Notes under the pieces: generated by a model
Told to the model about the DNA's origin: nothing
Seen by the model: the letters and a program-made list of their open reading frames with translations, nothing else
The model's database searches: none
Assembly (NCBI RefSeq): GCF_025210435.1
Contig: NZ_JAOART010000148.1
Span: 1-40,378 of the forward strand
Source: Anaeromicrobium sp.
Lineage (GTDB): Bacteria; Bacillota; Clostridia; Peptostreptococcales; Thermotaleaceae
Direction: 5' to 3'
Length of the DNA stretch: 40,378 nucleotides
Made by a program: the position numbers and the translations under genes
Shown: positions 23,949-32,587 of the stretch, piece by piece
Numbering within the stretch: position 1 is the stretch's first letter
Layout: each line of letters begins with the position of its first letter

Positions 23949-25271
23949 ATGGAGCAAAATAATTCTAGAGAAACTTGGGGTTCAAAATTAGGGTTTATAT
24001 TAGCTTGTATAGGATCTGCCATCGGACTTGGAAACATATGGATGTTCCCTTGGAGATTGGGACAATTTGGAGGCGGAGCATTTTTAATACCATATTTAAT
24101 CTTTGTATTCCTATTAGGAACTACAGGACTTATGGGAGAGTTTGCCCTTGGGAGATCTCAACAAAGGGGAGCCATAGGAGCATTTGAGAAAGTTTTTAAA
24201 GAAAAGAAACTTCCTGGAGGAACATTAATAGGAACCATACCTGTAATAGCTCAGACGGGTGTATTTATATTTTATTCTGTAGTTGTAGGATGGGTATTGA
24301 GATTCTTTGTATTTGCCCTTAGGGATGAATTTAAAACTATGGATATAAATACGGCCTTTGGGAATTTTGCAGGTCATACGGAAAGTATAGGTTGGACTAT
24401 AGGTGCCATACTTATAACATTGTGTATAGTAATTTTAGGTGTTAAGAGTGGAATTGAAAAAGTAAGTAAAGTAATAATGCCTGCTCTATTTGGTATTTTT
24501 ATTATGCTTATGATAAATACTCTACTATTAAAGGGGTCTATGGAAGGAATTAAATACCTATTATTACCTGATTGGTCTTATCTTTTAAAAATAGACACTT
24601 GGGTAATGGCATTAGGGCAAGCTTTTTTCACTGTTTCACTAGGAGGAGCAGGTATGGTTGTTTTGGGAAGTTATTTACCAAAGGAGATGGATATACCTTC
24701 ATCCGCATTTAGTACAGCACTATTTGATACACTAGCAGCCCTAATGGCAGCGTTTATTATAATACCTGCAGCCTTTGCCTTTGATTTAGATCCAGGAGCA
24801 GGACCACAATTATTATTTATAACTATGCCAAGAATATTTAATATGATGGGTGGAGGATATGTATTTGGAATACTATTTTTCCTATGTTTAGTATTTGCGG
24901 CCATATCCACAGAAATAGTACTCATGGAAGTTGCTGTGGAAGCATTTATGGATAAATTGGGTATGAAAAGGACTAGTAGTGCTTTATTGACAGCTTGCAT
25001 AGGAATTGGAACTGGATGCCTTTTAAGTACAAATATGGAGTGGTTTGGCAAGTTTGCTGACATGGTTGCCATATACTTATTGCCATTTAGTGCTCTTTTA
25101 GCAGCCATAGCATTTTTCTGGATTTATGGAATAGATAAAGCTAGAAATGAAATCAATAGAGGTGCTAAAATAAAAATGGTGAAACATTGGGAAATATTAG
25201 CTAAATATATATTTGTATTTACAGCAACGGCAGTTTTAATTTTAGGAATTTTATATGGGGGAATAGGTTAA
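23949..25271 (+). CDS. Sodium-dependent transporter, SNF/NSS family
   Basis: A 440-aa inner-membrane Na+ symporter of the neurotransmitter:sodium symporter family (LeuT fold), likely importing an amino acid. The family signature is in TM1: WGSKLGFILACIGSAIGLGNIWMFPW, with the unwound GSAIGLGN region, then GGGAFLIPYLIF and GEFALGRS. TM6 (VMALGQAFFTVSLGGAGMVVLGSYL) carries the second unwound segment. About 11 hydrophobic helices and the short length match bacterial 11-TM members such as MhsT/TnaT rather than 12-TM LeuT. AAGGCGGTGATAAT upstream supplies the ribosome site. The gene has its own promoter and a long folded leader; a MITE-like repeat begins on the last base of its stop codon. Confidence 0.92.
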   Translation: MEQNNSRETWGSKLGFILACIGSAIGLGNIWMFPWRLGQFGGGAFLIPYLIFVFLLGTTGLMGEFALGRSQQRGAIGAFEKVFKEKKLPGGTLIGTIPVIAQTGVFIFYSVVVGWVLRFFVFALRDEFKTMDINTAFGNFAGHTESIGWTIGAILITLCIVILGVKSGIEKVSKVIMPALFGIFIMLMINTLLLKGSMEGIKYLLLPDWSYLLKIDTWVMALGQAFFTVSLGGAGMVVLGSYLPKEMDIPSSAFSTALFDTLAALMAAFIIIPAAFAFDLDPGAGPQLLFITMPRIFNMMGGGYVFGILFFLCLVFAAISTEIVLMEVAVEAFMDKLGMKRTSSALLTACIGIGTGCLLSTNMEWFGKFADMVAIYLLPFSALLAAIAFFWIYGIDKARNEINRGAKIKMVKHWEILAKYIFVFTATAVLILGILYGGIG

Positions 25272-25428
25272 GGCATATTCAAAAAATAAATTAGTCATTT
25301 CACTGGTTATTTGAATTACTTTCTTCGTTATGGAATCGCTTACATATATTCAATATGCTCGCTCACCATGTCTTGAAAATAATCCAAATCCCTCAGAAAA
25401 CTGATAATTTTATTTCTTTCATATGCCT
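25271..25428. repeat. AGGCATAT-ended MITE-like repeat, long form (copy C)
   Basis: A 158-bp copy with terminal AGGCATAT/ATATGCCT. Its left ~55 bp match copy B, and its right end (TTTCTTTCATATGCCT) matches copies A and B; the unique ~90 bp middle is missing from both. It contains no ORF of note. It lies between the transporter stop codon and the transporter terminator, so it is transcribed as part of the 3' UTR. Confidence 0.75.
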
Positions 25429-25439
25429 AATAATTAGGA

Positions 25440-25479
25440 TAAAGGATGGTTAAATGTTAACCATCCTTTAATTATTTTT
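25440..25479 (+). terminator. Terminator of the SNF transporter gene
   Basis: A 14-bp perfect stem (25440-25453 with 25457-25470), 3-nt loop, then ATTATTTTT. It is separated from the gene by the 158-bp repeat. Confidence 0.9.
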
Positions 25480-25595
25480 GGAAATGAATGTATAAGTATG
25501 CAAATATATATATAAACTAGTTCTCCTTACTGTGTTTGTAAATGTATACATGTTTGATATACTTATAATATAAAATATGGTGGGGAGCGTGAAGG

Positions 25596-26528
25596 ATGAA
25601 GAAAATTATTGTGCCTATTTTATCTACAGCTATGATTTTTACAGGATGTTTAAGTATGGAAAGGTCAATGGAACAAAGGGTAGCAATAGAAGCAGTAAAT
25701 ATGGAATCACATAAAATAATGGCTCAATATAATCATCTTATTGAGGAGGAAAGCAAACCTGAAGATGTAATTTTATTTATTGATAATAATGTGGATTATT
25801 TATCAGAAGAAAATGCAGATGAAATAATGGTAGACCTATTTGATTATTTATCCTCTTATGGAGACGTATATATGGATAAACTATTTAAGGATAAAACTCA
25901 GGAAACTTTAAATAAGATTTTTCCAAATGGATTTGATGAAAGTGAAATTCATCATATATCTGATAGGAGGATTAAGGAACTTTTAAGAGAAATAGTTAAT
26001 GGTAGATATAAGTTTGTTAGATTTGAAGGTAGTTATTATCCAGTTGTGGATTATGACTATTTAAAAAGGTATAGTCCCTATGTTTCAGATGGAATAAAAG
26101 ATTATTTTAAATTAATGGGAAGAGAATCGGCAAAAGTCATGGTTAAGGATGGAACTTTAAGTATAAGTTGGGATGAACTAGGAGAAAGATTAATCCAGGT
26201 TGAAACTTATTTAGAAAAATATCCAGACTCTTCTTTTAAGAAGGAATGTACAAGTCTATATTTAACATATCTTCAGGTGTATATATGGGGAATGGAAGAT
26301 ACACAAGTAGACAAGGAAAATTCTATCATATTGGAAGAGGCATATAATAGTTATGAAAAGATGGCTAGGAAATATAAAGATACGAATATAGGAGAAATGC
26401 TGGGACAATATGTTAATATTTTAGATAAAAATAATAGGATAATAAATGAAAATATTGAAAAGTCTAGAGACGGATTATACAAAAATGCCATATCTATACT
26501 AGATAAAGAAATGGAAAATGGTCAGTAA
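25596..26528 (+). CDS. Hypothetical lipoprotein
   Basis: A 310-aa protein that I do not recognise. It has a lipoprotein signal (MKKIIVPILSTAMIFTGC, lipobox FTGC with Cys18), so it is predicted to be anchored outside the membrane. The mature part is almost entirely helical and charged. The C-terminal half (LIQVETYLEKYPDSSFKKE ... ILEEAYNSYEKMARKYKDT) has spacing reminiscent of TPR/YfiO-like helical repeats, which is only a resemblance. GGGGAG lies 8 nt before the ATG. Its terminator overlaps its stop codon. It lies just ahead of the sigma-54 activator gene, and with only 43 bp between them and no visible promoter the activator may be expressed by readthrough. Confidence 0.7.
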   Translation: MKKIIVPILSTAMIFTGCLSMERSMEQRVAIEAVNMESHKIMAQYNHLIEEESKPEDVILFIDNNVDYLSEENADEIMVDLFDYLSSYGDVYMDKLFKDKTQETLNKIFPNGFDESEIHHISDRRIKELLREIVNGRYKFVRFEGSYYPVVDYDYLKRYSPYVSDGIKDYFKLMGRESAKVMVKDGTLSISWDELGERLIQVETYLEKYPDSSFKKECTSLYLTYLQVYIWGMEDTQVDKENSIILEEAYNSYEKMARKYKDTNIGEMLGQYVNILDKNNRIINENIEKSRDGLYKNAISILDKEMENGQ

Positions 26529-26543
26529 TCACTGGCCATTTTC
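26514..26543 (+). terminator. Terminator overlapping the lipoprotein stop codon
   Basis: GAAAATGGTCAG (26514-26525) pairs with CTGGCCATTTTC (26532-26543, one G-U), 6-nt loop containing the stop codon. The downstream T run is short, so partial readthrough is likely. Confidence 0.6.
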
Positions 26544-26571
26544 TTTAGGCATATAGAAGGAGGAACTTTTT

Positions 26572-28572
26572 TTGGAGAAGGAAATGATCATATGTGGAGA
26601 TGAAAAAATTAAGAACCCTTGGGCTCAATTTATGGATAGGGCATATATGAAAGAGGGTTTAGTTAGAAAAATAATATATGACTCATGGATTAGAAGTAAA
26701 GACTATGGAATAGATCCCTTTGTGGATAAAATAAAGATAAGCCTTACGGATAAAGAACTTCATGAAAGGTATGAGTGTTGTACCCAACTTACCAAAAGGG
26801 CAAAGCCCTTTATGGATAGTTTAAATAAGATTGTAGGAAGTTCTAACCTCATAATAAGACTTACAGATAAGGAAGGATATGTACTAGACTTTTTAGGAGA
26901 TGGTACTTTAGTTGAAAAATATGGAGAATTAAATTTATATAAAGGGTGCAATGTGAAAGAAGAAAGTATAGGAACTAATGCCATTGGATTAGCCCTTATT
27001 ATTGAAGAAGCTATACAAGTTGTGGGAGAAGAGCATTATTGTAAAATATATCATAATTGGACTTCATCAGCTTGTCCCATAAGGGATGAGAATGATAATT
27101 TAATGGGAGTATTAAGTATAACAGGGGTCAGCTATGAAGTTCATCCTCATACCCTAGGCATGTTAATGGCAGCAGCTCAAGCAATTGAAAATGAATTGAA
27201 ATTAGAAAAAAGTAATAAACAATTAGATCTAGCCAACAAGCATTTTCACGCTATTATGGAATCCATATCAGAAGGCCTTATATGTACAGATAATGAAGGG
27301 ATCGTTATGGATATAAATTTATTTGCGAGAAGATTCTTGAAGATGAAGGAAGCGGATATAATTGGAAAAAACATTAAAAGTATATTATATAAAAAGGATT
27401 ATAAAAAGATAAGAGGATCCATGAGCGGTTGCAAAAAAATGGAAGAAGAGGAAATTTATTTTAAAACGGAAAAGGGAAGAACAGACCCTTGTATAGTAGA
27501 TATAACACCTATAAAAGTTTTAGCTTCAAATGAAATAGAAGGAGTAGTAATAACTTTTAAACAGGAGAAGATAGTACATAAATTAGTCAATAAAATAGTA
27601 GGGGCTCAAGCTAGATTTACTTTTCATGATATATTAGGCCAAAGTATTAATATCAAAAGTGCTAAAAATATGGCTTCCTTAGCAGCTACTACAGATACAA
27701 CAACCCTTTTACTAGGTGAAAGTGGAGTAGGAAAAGAAATGTTTGCTCAAGCCATACATAACGGAGGAGAAAGAAGTGGAAAACCCTTTGTAGTATTAAA
27801 TTGTGGAGCCATACCTAGAGACTTAGTGGCAAGTGAACTATTTGGATATGTGGAAGGTGCCTTTACTGGAGCTAAGAGGGGAGGCCATCATGGAAAATTT
27901 GAGCTTGCAGACGGAGGAACAATATTTTTAGATGAGATAGGAGATATGCCCCTAGATGCACAGGTGAGTTTACTTAGGGTACTAGAAACTAAACAGATAG
28001 TTAGAATAGGAGGACATGAAGTAATTCCTATAGATGTTAGAGTTATAGCCGCAACTCATAAGAATTTAGAAAAGGAAGTGGAAAGGGGAAACTTTAGGGA
28101 AGATTTATTCTATAGATTAAATGTAATGCCCGTGTCTATCCCATCCCTTAGGGAAAGAAAAGAAGATGTGAGTATTTTTGCCGATTATTTTATAAATAAA
28201 TTTACAAAGAACATGAATAAGGATATTAAGGGAATAGACAAGAGTTTTTATAAGGCCTTAAAGCGTTATTCTTGGCCAGGAAATGTGCGTGAATTACAAA
28301 ATGTTATTCAATTAGTCATAAATATGATATCAGATAGGGAATATATAACAAAAAATAATTTGCCTAATCATATATTAGAAAAGACCCTGTTACCAGACAT
28401 AGAGTTAGATGAAAATTTATATTCCCTTGAGGATATGGAAAAAATGGCCATAATAAGGACTTTAAAAATAACAAAAAATAATTTAGCTTTAACGGCTAAA
28501 ATACTAGGCATAGGAAGAAGTACTTTATATAGGAAAATGGATAAATATTTAATTAAAAGTGTATTAAAATGA
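26572..28572 (+). CDS. Sigma-54-dependent activator, AcoR-like (GAF-PAS-AAA+-Fis HTH)
   Basis: An enhancer-binding protein of 666 aa that remodels sigma-54 RNA polymerase. The TTG start is 8 nt from GAAGGAGG. Domains: GAF-type sensor ~60-205 with the AcoR hallmark [13 protein letters not shown] and [21 protein letters not shown] ~222-330; AAA+ ~350-575 with Walker A GESGVGKE (382-389), the sigma-54 contact loop GAFTGA (429-434) and Walker B IFLDEI (451-456); Fis-type HTH ~617-662 ([20 protein letters not shown]). There is no receiver domain, so it senses a ligand or redox state directly. Two dyads directly after its stop codon, and a -24/-12 promoter 165 bp downstream, make the antiporter operon its probable target. 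Confidence 0.94.
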   Translation: MEKEMIICGDEKIKNPWAQFMDRAYMKEGLVRKIIYDSWIRSKDYGIDPFVDKIKISLTDKELHERYECCTQLTKRAKPFMDSLNKIVGSSNLIIRLTDKEGYVLDFLGDGTLVEKYGELNLYKGCNVKEESIGTNAIGLALIIEEAIQVVGEEHYCKIYHNWTSSACPIRDENDNLMGVLSITGVSYEVHPHTLGMLMAAAQAIENELKLEKSNKQLDLANKHFHAIMESISEGLICTDNEGIVMDINLFARRFLKMKEADIIGKNIKSILYKKDYKKIRGSMSGCKKMEEEEIYFKTEKGRTDPCIVDITPIKVLASNEIEGVVITFKQEKIVHKLVNKIVGAQARFTFHDILGQSINIKSAKNMASLAATTDTTTLLLGESGVGKEMFAQAIHNGGERSGKPFVVLNCGAIPRDLVASELFGYVEGAFTGAKRGGHHGKFELADGGTIFLDEIGDMPLDAQVSLLRVLETKQIVRIGGHEVIPIDVRVIAATHKNLEKEVERGNFREDLFYRLNVMPVSIPSLRERKEDVSIFADYFINKFTKNMNKDIKGIDKSFYKALKRYSWPGNVRELQNVIQLVINMISDREYITKNNLPNHILEKTLLPDIELDENLYSLEDMEKMAIIRTLKITKNNLALTAKILGIGRSTLYRKMDKYLIKSVLK

Positions 28573-28578
28573 AACAAA

Positions 28579-28630
28579 TGTATCGAATTGAAACAGGTGT
28601 ATACAAGCACTAGTGTATCAAAATGAAACA
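28579..28630. promoter_or_regulatory. Tandem dyads, candidate enhancer for the sigma-54 activator
   Basis: Two copies of TGTATC-N5-GAAACA (28579-28595 and 28614-28630), 35 bp apart. Each is an imperfect inverted repeat, as expected for a Fis-type HTH dimer. They begin 7 bp after the activator stop codon and lie ~110-160 bp upstream of the -24/-12 promoter, normal enhancer spacing. A further AATGAAACA half-site overlaps the end of the activator gene. Confidence 0.62.
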
Positions 28631-28636
28631 AAACAT

Positions 28637-28670
28637 AAAACAGGATGTTGTGAAACATCCTGTTTTATTA
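28637..28670 (+). terminator. Terminator of the sigma-54 activator gene
   Basis: A 13-bp stem (28637-28649 with 28654-28666), GTGA loop, then TTTTATTATT. It isolates the antiporter operon from upstream transcription. Confidence 0.9.
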
Positions 28671-28736
28671 TTCTGAAAAATATATTTATATTGAAAAGTC
28701 TATATTAGAGGGAGATGTTAAAAAAATATCTAAGTA

Positions 28737-28753
28737 TTGGCTTGAATTTTGCA
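28737..28753 (+). promoter_or_regulatory. Sigma-54 -24/-12 promoter of the antiporter operon
   Basis: TTGGC (28737-28741) and TTTGCA (28748-28753) with exactly 10 nt between the invariant GG (28739-28740) and GC (28751-28752), matching TTGGCA-N-TTGCA. The predicted start is near 28763, 33 nt before the first ATG at 28796. Enhancer-like dyads and a sigma-54 activator gene lie directly upstream. Confidence 0.82.
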
Positions 28754-28795
28754 TATAGTAGTTGTATAAATAAAAGAATTGATTTGGGAGGAAAA

Positions 28796-29287
28796 ATGAA
28801 TAATTTTATGAAGTTCATTATAATTTTTAATGTATTTTTTATTATACTTGCAGAAAAATTTAACGTGGAAGTTTTAGTTATGGGACTTATTGTTAGTTTG
28901 TCCATAAGTATTTTCAATAAAAAACAAATGGAAGGCGTAGGAAAACGAAGAGCATTTCTATTTAAAAAAACTTTATATTTTATTCTATATGGGGGAGTAT
29001 TGGTTAAGGAAATAGTCATAGCTAATATTCAGGTAGCTAAAATAGTTCTTAGTCCAAAGATGAATATATGCCCTAAAATAGTAAGCTATGAAACTAAATT
29101 AATGTCTAAAATTTATCAAACTATTTTGGCAAACTCCATAACCCTAACTCCAGGGACCTTAACTATGGACTTAAAGGACAATATACTTACAGTACATTGT
29201 TTGAGAGAAGAGGATAGCCTTGGTTTAAAGGATTCTAAGTTTGAACAAATACTATTAAAGATTGAGGAGATTGATTATGACAAATAG
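28796..29287 (+). CDS. mnhE: Mrp/Mnh antiporter subunit E (MbhA-like)
   Basis: First gene of a multisubunit cation/H+ antiporter operon, 163 aa. An in-frame start at 28715 would lie upstream of the sigma-54 promoter, so I choose the ATG at 28796, 5 nt from GGGAGG. Two N-terminal membrane helices (KFIIIFNVFFIILAE, VLVMGLIVSLSISIF) precede the MNHE core with 'VKEIVIANIQVAKIVLSP' and 'ANSITLTPGTLTMDL', which are characteristic of the family. The E subunit is needed for assembly and activity of Mrp complexes. It overlaps mnhF by 11 bp. Confidence 0.9.
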   Translation: MNNFMKFIIIFNVFFIILAEKFNVEVLVMGLIVSLSISIFNKKQMEGVGKRRAFLFKKTLYFILYGGVLVKEIVIANIQVAKIVLSPKMNICPKIVSYETKLMSKIYQTILANSITLTPGTLTMDLKDNILTVHCLREEDSLGLKDSKFEQILLKIEEIDYDK

Positions 29288-29528
29288 TATTTTTATCATA
29301 TCCATAATAGTCCTTAGTATAACTATTATGATATGCATGATAAGAGCCTTTATAGGCCCTACTAAATTAGATCGGTTAGTAGTAATAAACGTAATAGGTA
29401 CTAAAACTATAGTTTTAATATCTATAATATCTTTCATATTGCGTGAAACTTACTTTATAGACGTGGTATTAGTTTATGCCCTTATAAGTTTTGTAGCTAC
29501 TACTGTCATTGCAGGGGATTGGAGGTAG
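29277..29528 (+). CDS. mnhF: Mrp/Mnh antiporter subunit F (MbhB-like)
   Basis: A small membrane protein of 83 aa with three helices and the family pattern IRAFIGPTKLDRLVVINVIGTK in the middle. I chose the ATG at 29277 (GAGGAG 8 nt upstream) over a TTG five codons earlier. It overlaps the end of mnhE, which implies translational coupling. Confidence 0.9.
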   Translation: MTNSIFIISIIVLSITIMICMIRAFIGPTKLDRLVVINVIGTKTIVLISIISFILRETYFIDVVLVYALISFVATTVIAGDWR

Positions 29529-29534
29529 AAGGTT

Positions 29535-29834
29535 ATGAAGATGGTTTTTATAACAATGTTTTTACTAGGAGGATTATTTTTCTTCTCTGTAGGAACTATT
29601 GGAATAATAAGGTTTCCAGATTTACAAACGAGAATACATAGTGCTGCTAAATGTGATACCTTAGGAGCTGTATTATGTTTATTAGGATTAGTTATATATG
29701 GTGGTATAAGTTTTGTATCTTTAAAAATTTTGCTAGTAATAATATTTATTTGGGTTACAAATCCTACGGCAACCCATTTAATAGGAAAGGCTAGCATGAA
29801 AAGTGGGGAAGTAAATAATCATGAAGATATTTAG
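29535..29834 (+). CDS. mnhG: Mrp/Mnh antiporter subunit G (MbhC-like)
   Basis: A 99-aa membrane subunit with three helices. The PhaG/MnhG signature IIRFPDLQTRIHSAAKCDTLGA is complete, followed by NPTATHLIGKAS near the end. GGAGG lies 9 nt upstream of the ATG. It overlaps the next gene by 14 bp. Confidence 0.93.
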   Translation: MKMVFITMFLLGGLFFFSVGTIGIIRFPDLQTRIHSAAKCDTLGAVLCLLGLVIYGGISFVSLKILLVIIFIWVTNPTATHLIGKASMKSGEVNNHEDI

Positions 29835-30060
29835 TGTTATTATGATCATATTTTTAATTGTATCTGCCATATGTGCATCTGCCATAAAAAATTTATTGTC
29901 AGCAGTTATTGTTTTTATGGCCTATTCACTAGTAATGGCCATATTGTGGCAACAGCTTAATGCTCCAGATCTAGCCATAACAGAAGCTGCTGTAGGAGCA
30001 GGGATAACTACTTTGTTATTTGTAATTACCCTAAAGGAGATAAGGGGTGTAAAAAAATGA
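29821..30060 (+). CDS. MbhD-like subunit (DUF4040; C-terminal part of MrpA as a separate protein)
   Basis: A 79-aa, three-helix protein matching the MbhD/DUF4040 domain: LLSAVIVFMAYSLVMAILW, then the conserved QLNAPDLAITEAAVGAG and a final helix. In classical Mrp systems this domain is fused to the C-terminus of the large MrpA subunit; here, as in Mbh-type complexes, it is free-standing. It overlaps both neighbours by a few bases. Confidence 0.88.
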   Translation: MKIFSVIMIIFLIVSAICASAIKNLLSAVIVFMAYSLVMAILWQQLNAPDLAITEAAVGAGITTLLFVITLKEIRGVKK

Positions 30061-30344
30061 GAAAAATCATATCCATAGTCTGTACCCTTACAATAATAGG
30101 TGTATTGTTAATGGGAATAACTAGTTTACCCCATTTTGGTGATGAAGATATTTTAAAAAATAGACCTTTAGCTAATAAATATATAAAAGATGGATTAAAG
30201 GATACGGGAGCTACTAATATAGTAACAGGAATTATATTAGATTATAGGGCCTTTGATACTTTTGCAGAAGCTACAGTACTTTTCACAGGAATAATATGTG
30301 TAATGATACTTTTAAAAAAGGGAGATGAAGAGTTAGATGAATAG
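30057..30344 (+). CDS. MbhE-like subunit (MrpA C-terminal domain)
   Basis: A 95-aa membrane protein: one N-terminal helix, an external loop with SLPHFGDED and YIKDGLKDTGATNIVTGIIL, then DYRAFDTFAEATVLFTG, the typical MbhE/MrpA-tail motif, in the second helix. It starts 4 bp before the preceding stop and overlaps mnhB by 8 bp. Confidence 0.87.
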   Translation: MRKIISIVCTLTIIGVLLMGITSLPHFGDEDILKNRPLANKYIKDGLKDTGATNIVTGIILDYRAFDTFAEATVLFTGIICVMILLKKGDEELDE

Positions 30345-30750
30345 TGTTATTTTAAGAGAAATTCTAAGATTTCTAATTCCCTTAATACAAGTCTTTGGAA
30401 TTTATGTAATATTATTTGGTCATTTATCTCCTGGAGGAGGATTCTCAGGAGGTACCATAATGGGAGTTAGTTTTATACTCTATAGACTAGTGAGTGATAA
30501 AAGAGAAGTTAGGTATAAACTATCCTATGAAAAGCTTATGAAGTTCATGTGTTTATCCCTAGTCTTTTATGGATTACTAAAGGGATACTACTTTATAGGA
30601 GATTCTTTTCATTTACCTGTAATTCCATTGGGGAAAGTAGGTCATATACTTAGCGGGGGAGCCATATTACCCCTTAATATGGCAGTTGGAATTATAGTAG
30701 CCATAACAGTATATTTTCTATTTTCACTTTTTTATGAAGGAGAAATATAA
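30337..30750 (+). CDS. mnhB: Mrp/Mnh antiporter subunit B (MbhF-like)
   Basis: A 137-aa, four-helix subunit. MnhB landmarks are present: ILRFLIPLIQVFGIYVILFGHLSPGGGFSGGTIMG at the N-terminus and AVGIIVAITVYFLF at the C-terminus. It is the expected neighbour of subunit C in the membrane complex. Confidence 0.93.
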   Translation: MNSVILREILRFLIPLIQVFGIYVILFGHLSPGGGFSGGTIMGVSFILYRLVSDKREVRYKLSYEKLMKFMCLSLVFYGLLKGYYFIGDSFHLPVIPLGKVGHILSGGAILPLNMAVGIIVAITVYFLFSLFYEGEI

Positions 30751-30752
30751 AG

Positions 30753-31106
30753 ATGAAGAGTTTAACTACAAATTATTACGAAACCGGGTCCATAATATTA
30801 TTTGGCATAGGGTTTACCATGTTGTTACTTCATAACAACATAATTAAAAAAATAATAGGAATGAACATAATGGATACGGCAATTTTTCTATTTTTCATAG
30901 GAAAAGGATATGTCCATGGAAAGGATGCTCCCATAATAAGAGAAGGAGCAGTAGGTTATATAGACCCAGTACCAAGTGCCCTTATGCTTACAGGAATAGT
31001 AGTAGCAGTAAGTGTAACCGCGTTTTTATTAGGATTAACAGTAAGACTATATAAAGCATATGGAACAGTTGAATTAGATGAAATTATGAAAATGAGAGGT
31101 GATTAA
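30753..31106 (+). CDS. mnhC: Mrp/Mnh antiporter subunit C (NuoK/MbhG-like)
   Basis: A 117-aa, three-helix protein homologous to NuoK of complex I. Family landmarks include GMNIMDTAIFLFF (NuoK-like helix 2) and DPVPSALMLTGIVVAVSVTAF (helix 3). It is placed 2 bp after mnhB and 2 bp before the first large antiporter-like subunit. Confidence 0.92.
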   Translation: MKSLTTNYYETGSIILFGIGFTMLLLHNNIIKKIIGMNIMDTAIFLFFIGKGYVHGKDAPIIREGAVGYIDPVPSALMLTGIVVAVSVTAFLLGLTVRLYKAYGTVELDEIMKMRGD

Positions 31107-31108
31107 TA

Positions 31109-32578
31109 ATGAATGTTATGAGAAGTAGTCCCCTTATTATTATACTATTACTTTTTATTACGGCCTTTTGTATGCCCATTATGAAGAAGAATAAAAGAGT
31201 GAAAATTCTATCAGGTATAAGTTTAAGTTTAAGCCTTATATTTTCTGTGGTAAATTTTATAAATGTATTGAATAATGGTCCATTTTCATATAGAATAGGC
31301 CACTATGATTCTCCTTGGGGAATTTCATTTTATATAGGAAATGTAGAATCTATCATGGGTGTTGTTTTTACATTAGTGGCCCTTTTAGTCATGTCATATA
31401 GCTATATGACCATTGAAAAAGAAATATCAAAAAAGAGGGTAAATCTGTATTATACTTTAATGAATCTCTTATTAGGATCATTGCTTGGTATAGTATTTAC
31501 CAATGACTTGTTTAATGGATTTGTATTCTTAGAAGTGAGTACTTTAGCAGGTTGTGGAATAATAGTAATCAAAGATAAAAAGGAGAATATAAAGGCCACT
31601 TTAAAGTATTTAGTTTTAAGTAGTTTAGGTTCAGGATTAGTATTAATGGGAATTGCCTTTATATATCCTGTATCTGGATATCTTGATATGGATTTCATAG
31701 GTAAATCTATCCTATCTCTAGAAGGAGGAAATAGAAACCTAATAGTAATAAGTGCATCCTTGTTTACTATAGGTTTAGGAGTGAAAAGTGCCATGTTCCC
31801 CCTTCACGTATGGCTACCAGATGCCCATTCATCAGCTCCATCACCTTCAAGTGCCATTTTATCTGCTTTGGTTTTAAAGCCACCCGTATTATTTTTGATA
31901 AAGATTTTATACAAGGTGTATAAAATTCAAATATTAAAAGAAATGGGGATATTAAATATATTATTGGTTTTAGGAAGTATAGGAATGATAGGTGGTTCCA
32001 TATTTGCCATGAACCAAAAGGAAGTAAAGAGAGTAATAGCCTACTCTAGTGTGGCCCAAATGGGATATATATTTTATGGAATTGGTCTTGGAAGCAAGCT
32101 TGGAGTGGTTATGAGTATATTCCATATGATTGGTCATAGTTTAACTAAATCAGCACTATTTTTAATAGGTGGTTCCATGATTAAAAAGACTGGTTCTAAA
32201 TATGTGAAGGATTTGAAGGGAATAGGAAGGGAGATGCCTATTACACTGGGATTGTTTACATTATGTGCCTTATCCATGGTGGGAATTCCCATACTACCAG
32301 GTTTTATTAGTAAGTGGAAACTAGCCTTAGCTACTATAGAATCAGGGAAAATATATTTAATAGGTATAATACTTCTTAGTAGTTTGTTAAATGTTGCTTA
32401 TTATTTCCCTATAGTTATAAATGGATACTTTGGCCATGAAAACCTAGAAGGAAAGACATACATGAGTAAAGAACTTAGAAAACCTAAGATAATCCCAATG
32501 GGAATTTTGGTTATATGTGTAATATTAACTGGAGTGTTTTCTATTCAAATAATAGACTTTATAAGTAAAGGTTTTTAG
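31109..32578 (+). CDS. mnhD: Antiporter-like large subunit 1 (MnhD/MbhH-like)
   Basis: A 489-aa, ~14-helix proton/cation-translocating subunit of the NuoL/M/N-MrpD superfamily. The key charged residues can be located: Glu142 in FVFLEVSTLAG (TM5), Lys226 in GLGVKSAMFPLHVWLPDAH (TM7) and Lys257 in ALVLKPPVL (TM8). The usual LKTG after TM8 is KPP here, which is unusual and may alter the helix break. Gene order matches MbhH of membrane-bound hydrogenase operons. Confidence 0.9.
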   Translation: MNVMRSSPLIIILLLFITAFCMPIMKKNKRVKILSGISLSLSLIFSVVNFINVLNNGPFSYRIGHYDSPWGISFYIGNVESIMGVVFTLVALLVMSYSYMTIEKEISKKRVNLYYTLMNLLLGSLLGIVFTNDLFNGFVFLEVSTLAGCGIIVIKDKKENIKATLKYLVLSSLGSGLVLMGIAFIYPVSGYLDMDFIGKSILSLEGGNRNLIVISASLFTIGLGVKSAMFPLHVWLPDAHSSAPSPSSAILSALVLKPPVLFLIKILYKVYKIQILKEMGILNILLVLGSIGMIGGSIFAMNQKEVKRVIAYSSVAQMGYIFYGIGLGSKLGVVMSIFHMIGHSLTKSALFLIGGSMIKKTGSKYVKDLKGIGREMPITLGLFTLCALSMVGIPILPGFISKWKLALATIESGKIYLIGIILLSSLLNVAYYFPIVINGYFGHENLEGKTYMSKELRKPKIIPMGILVICVILTGVFSIQIIDFISKGF

Positions 32579-32587
32579 GAGGCATAT

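Noticed and set aside
28715-28795. N-terminal extension of mnhE (27 residues from an ATG at 28715)
   Set aside because: It contains the -24/-12 promoter and lacks a ribosome site; the ATG at 28796 has GGGAGG and begins the family-like N-terminus.
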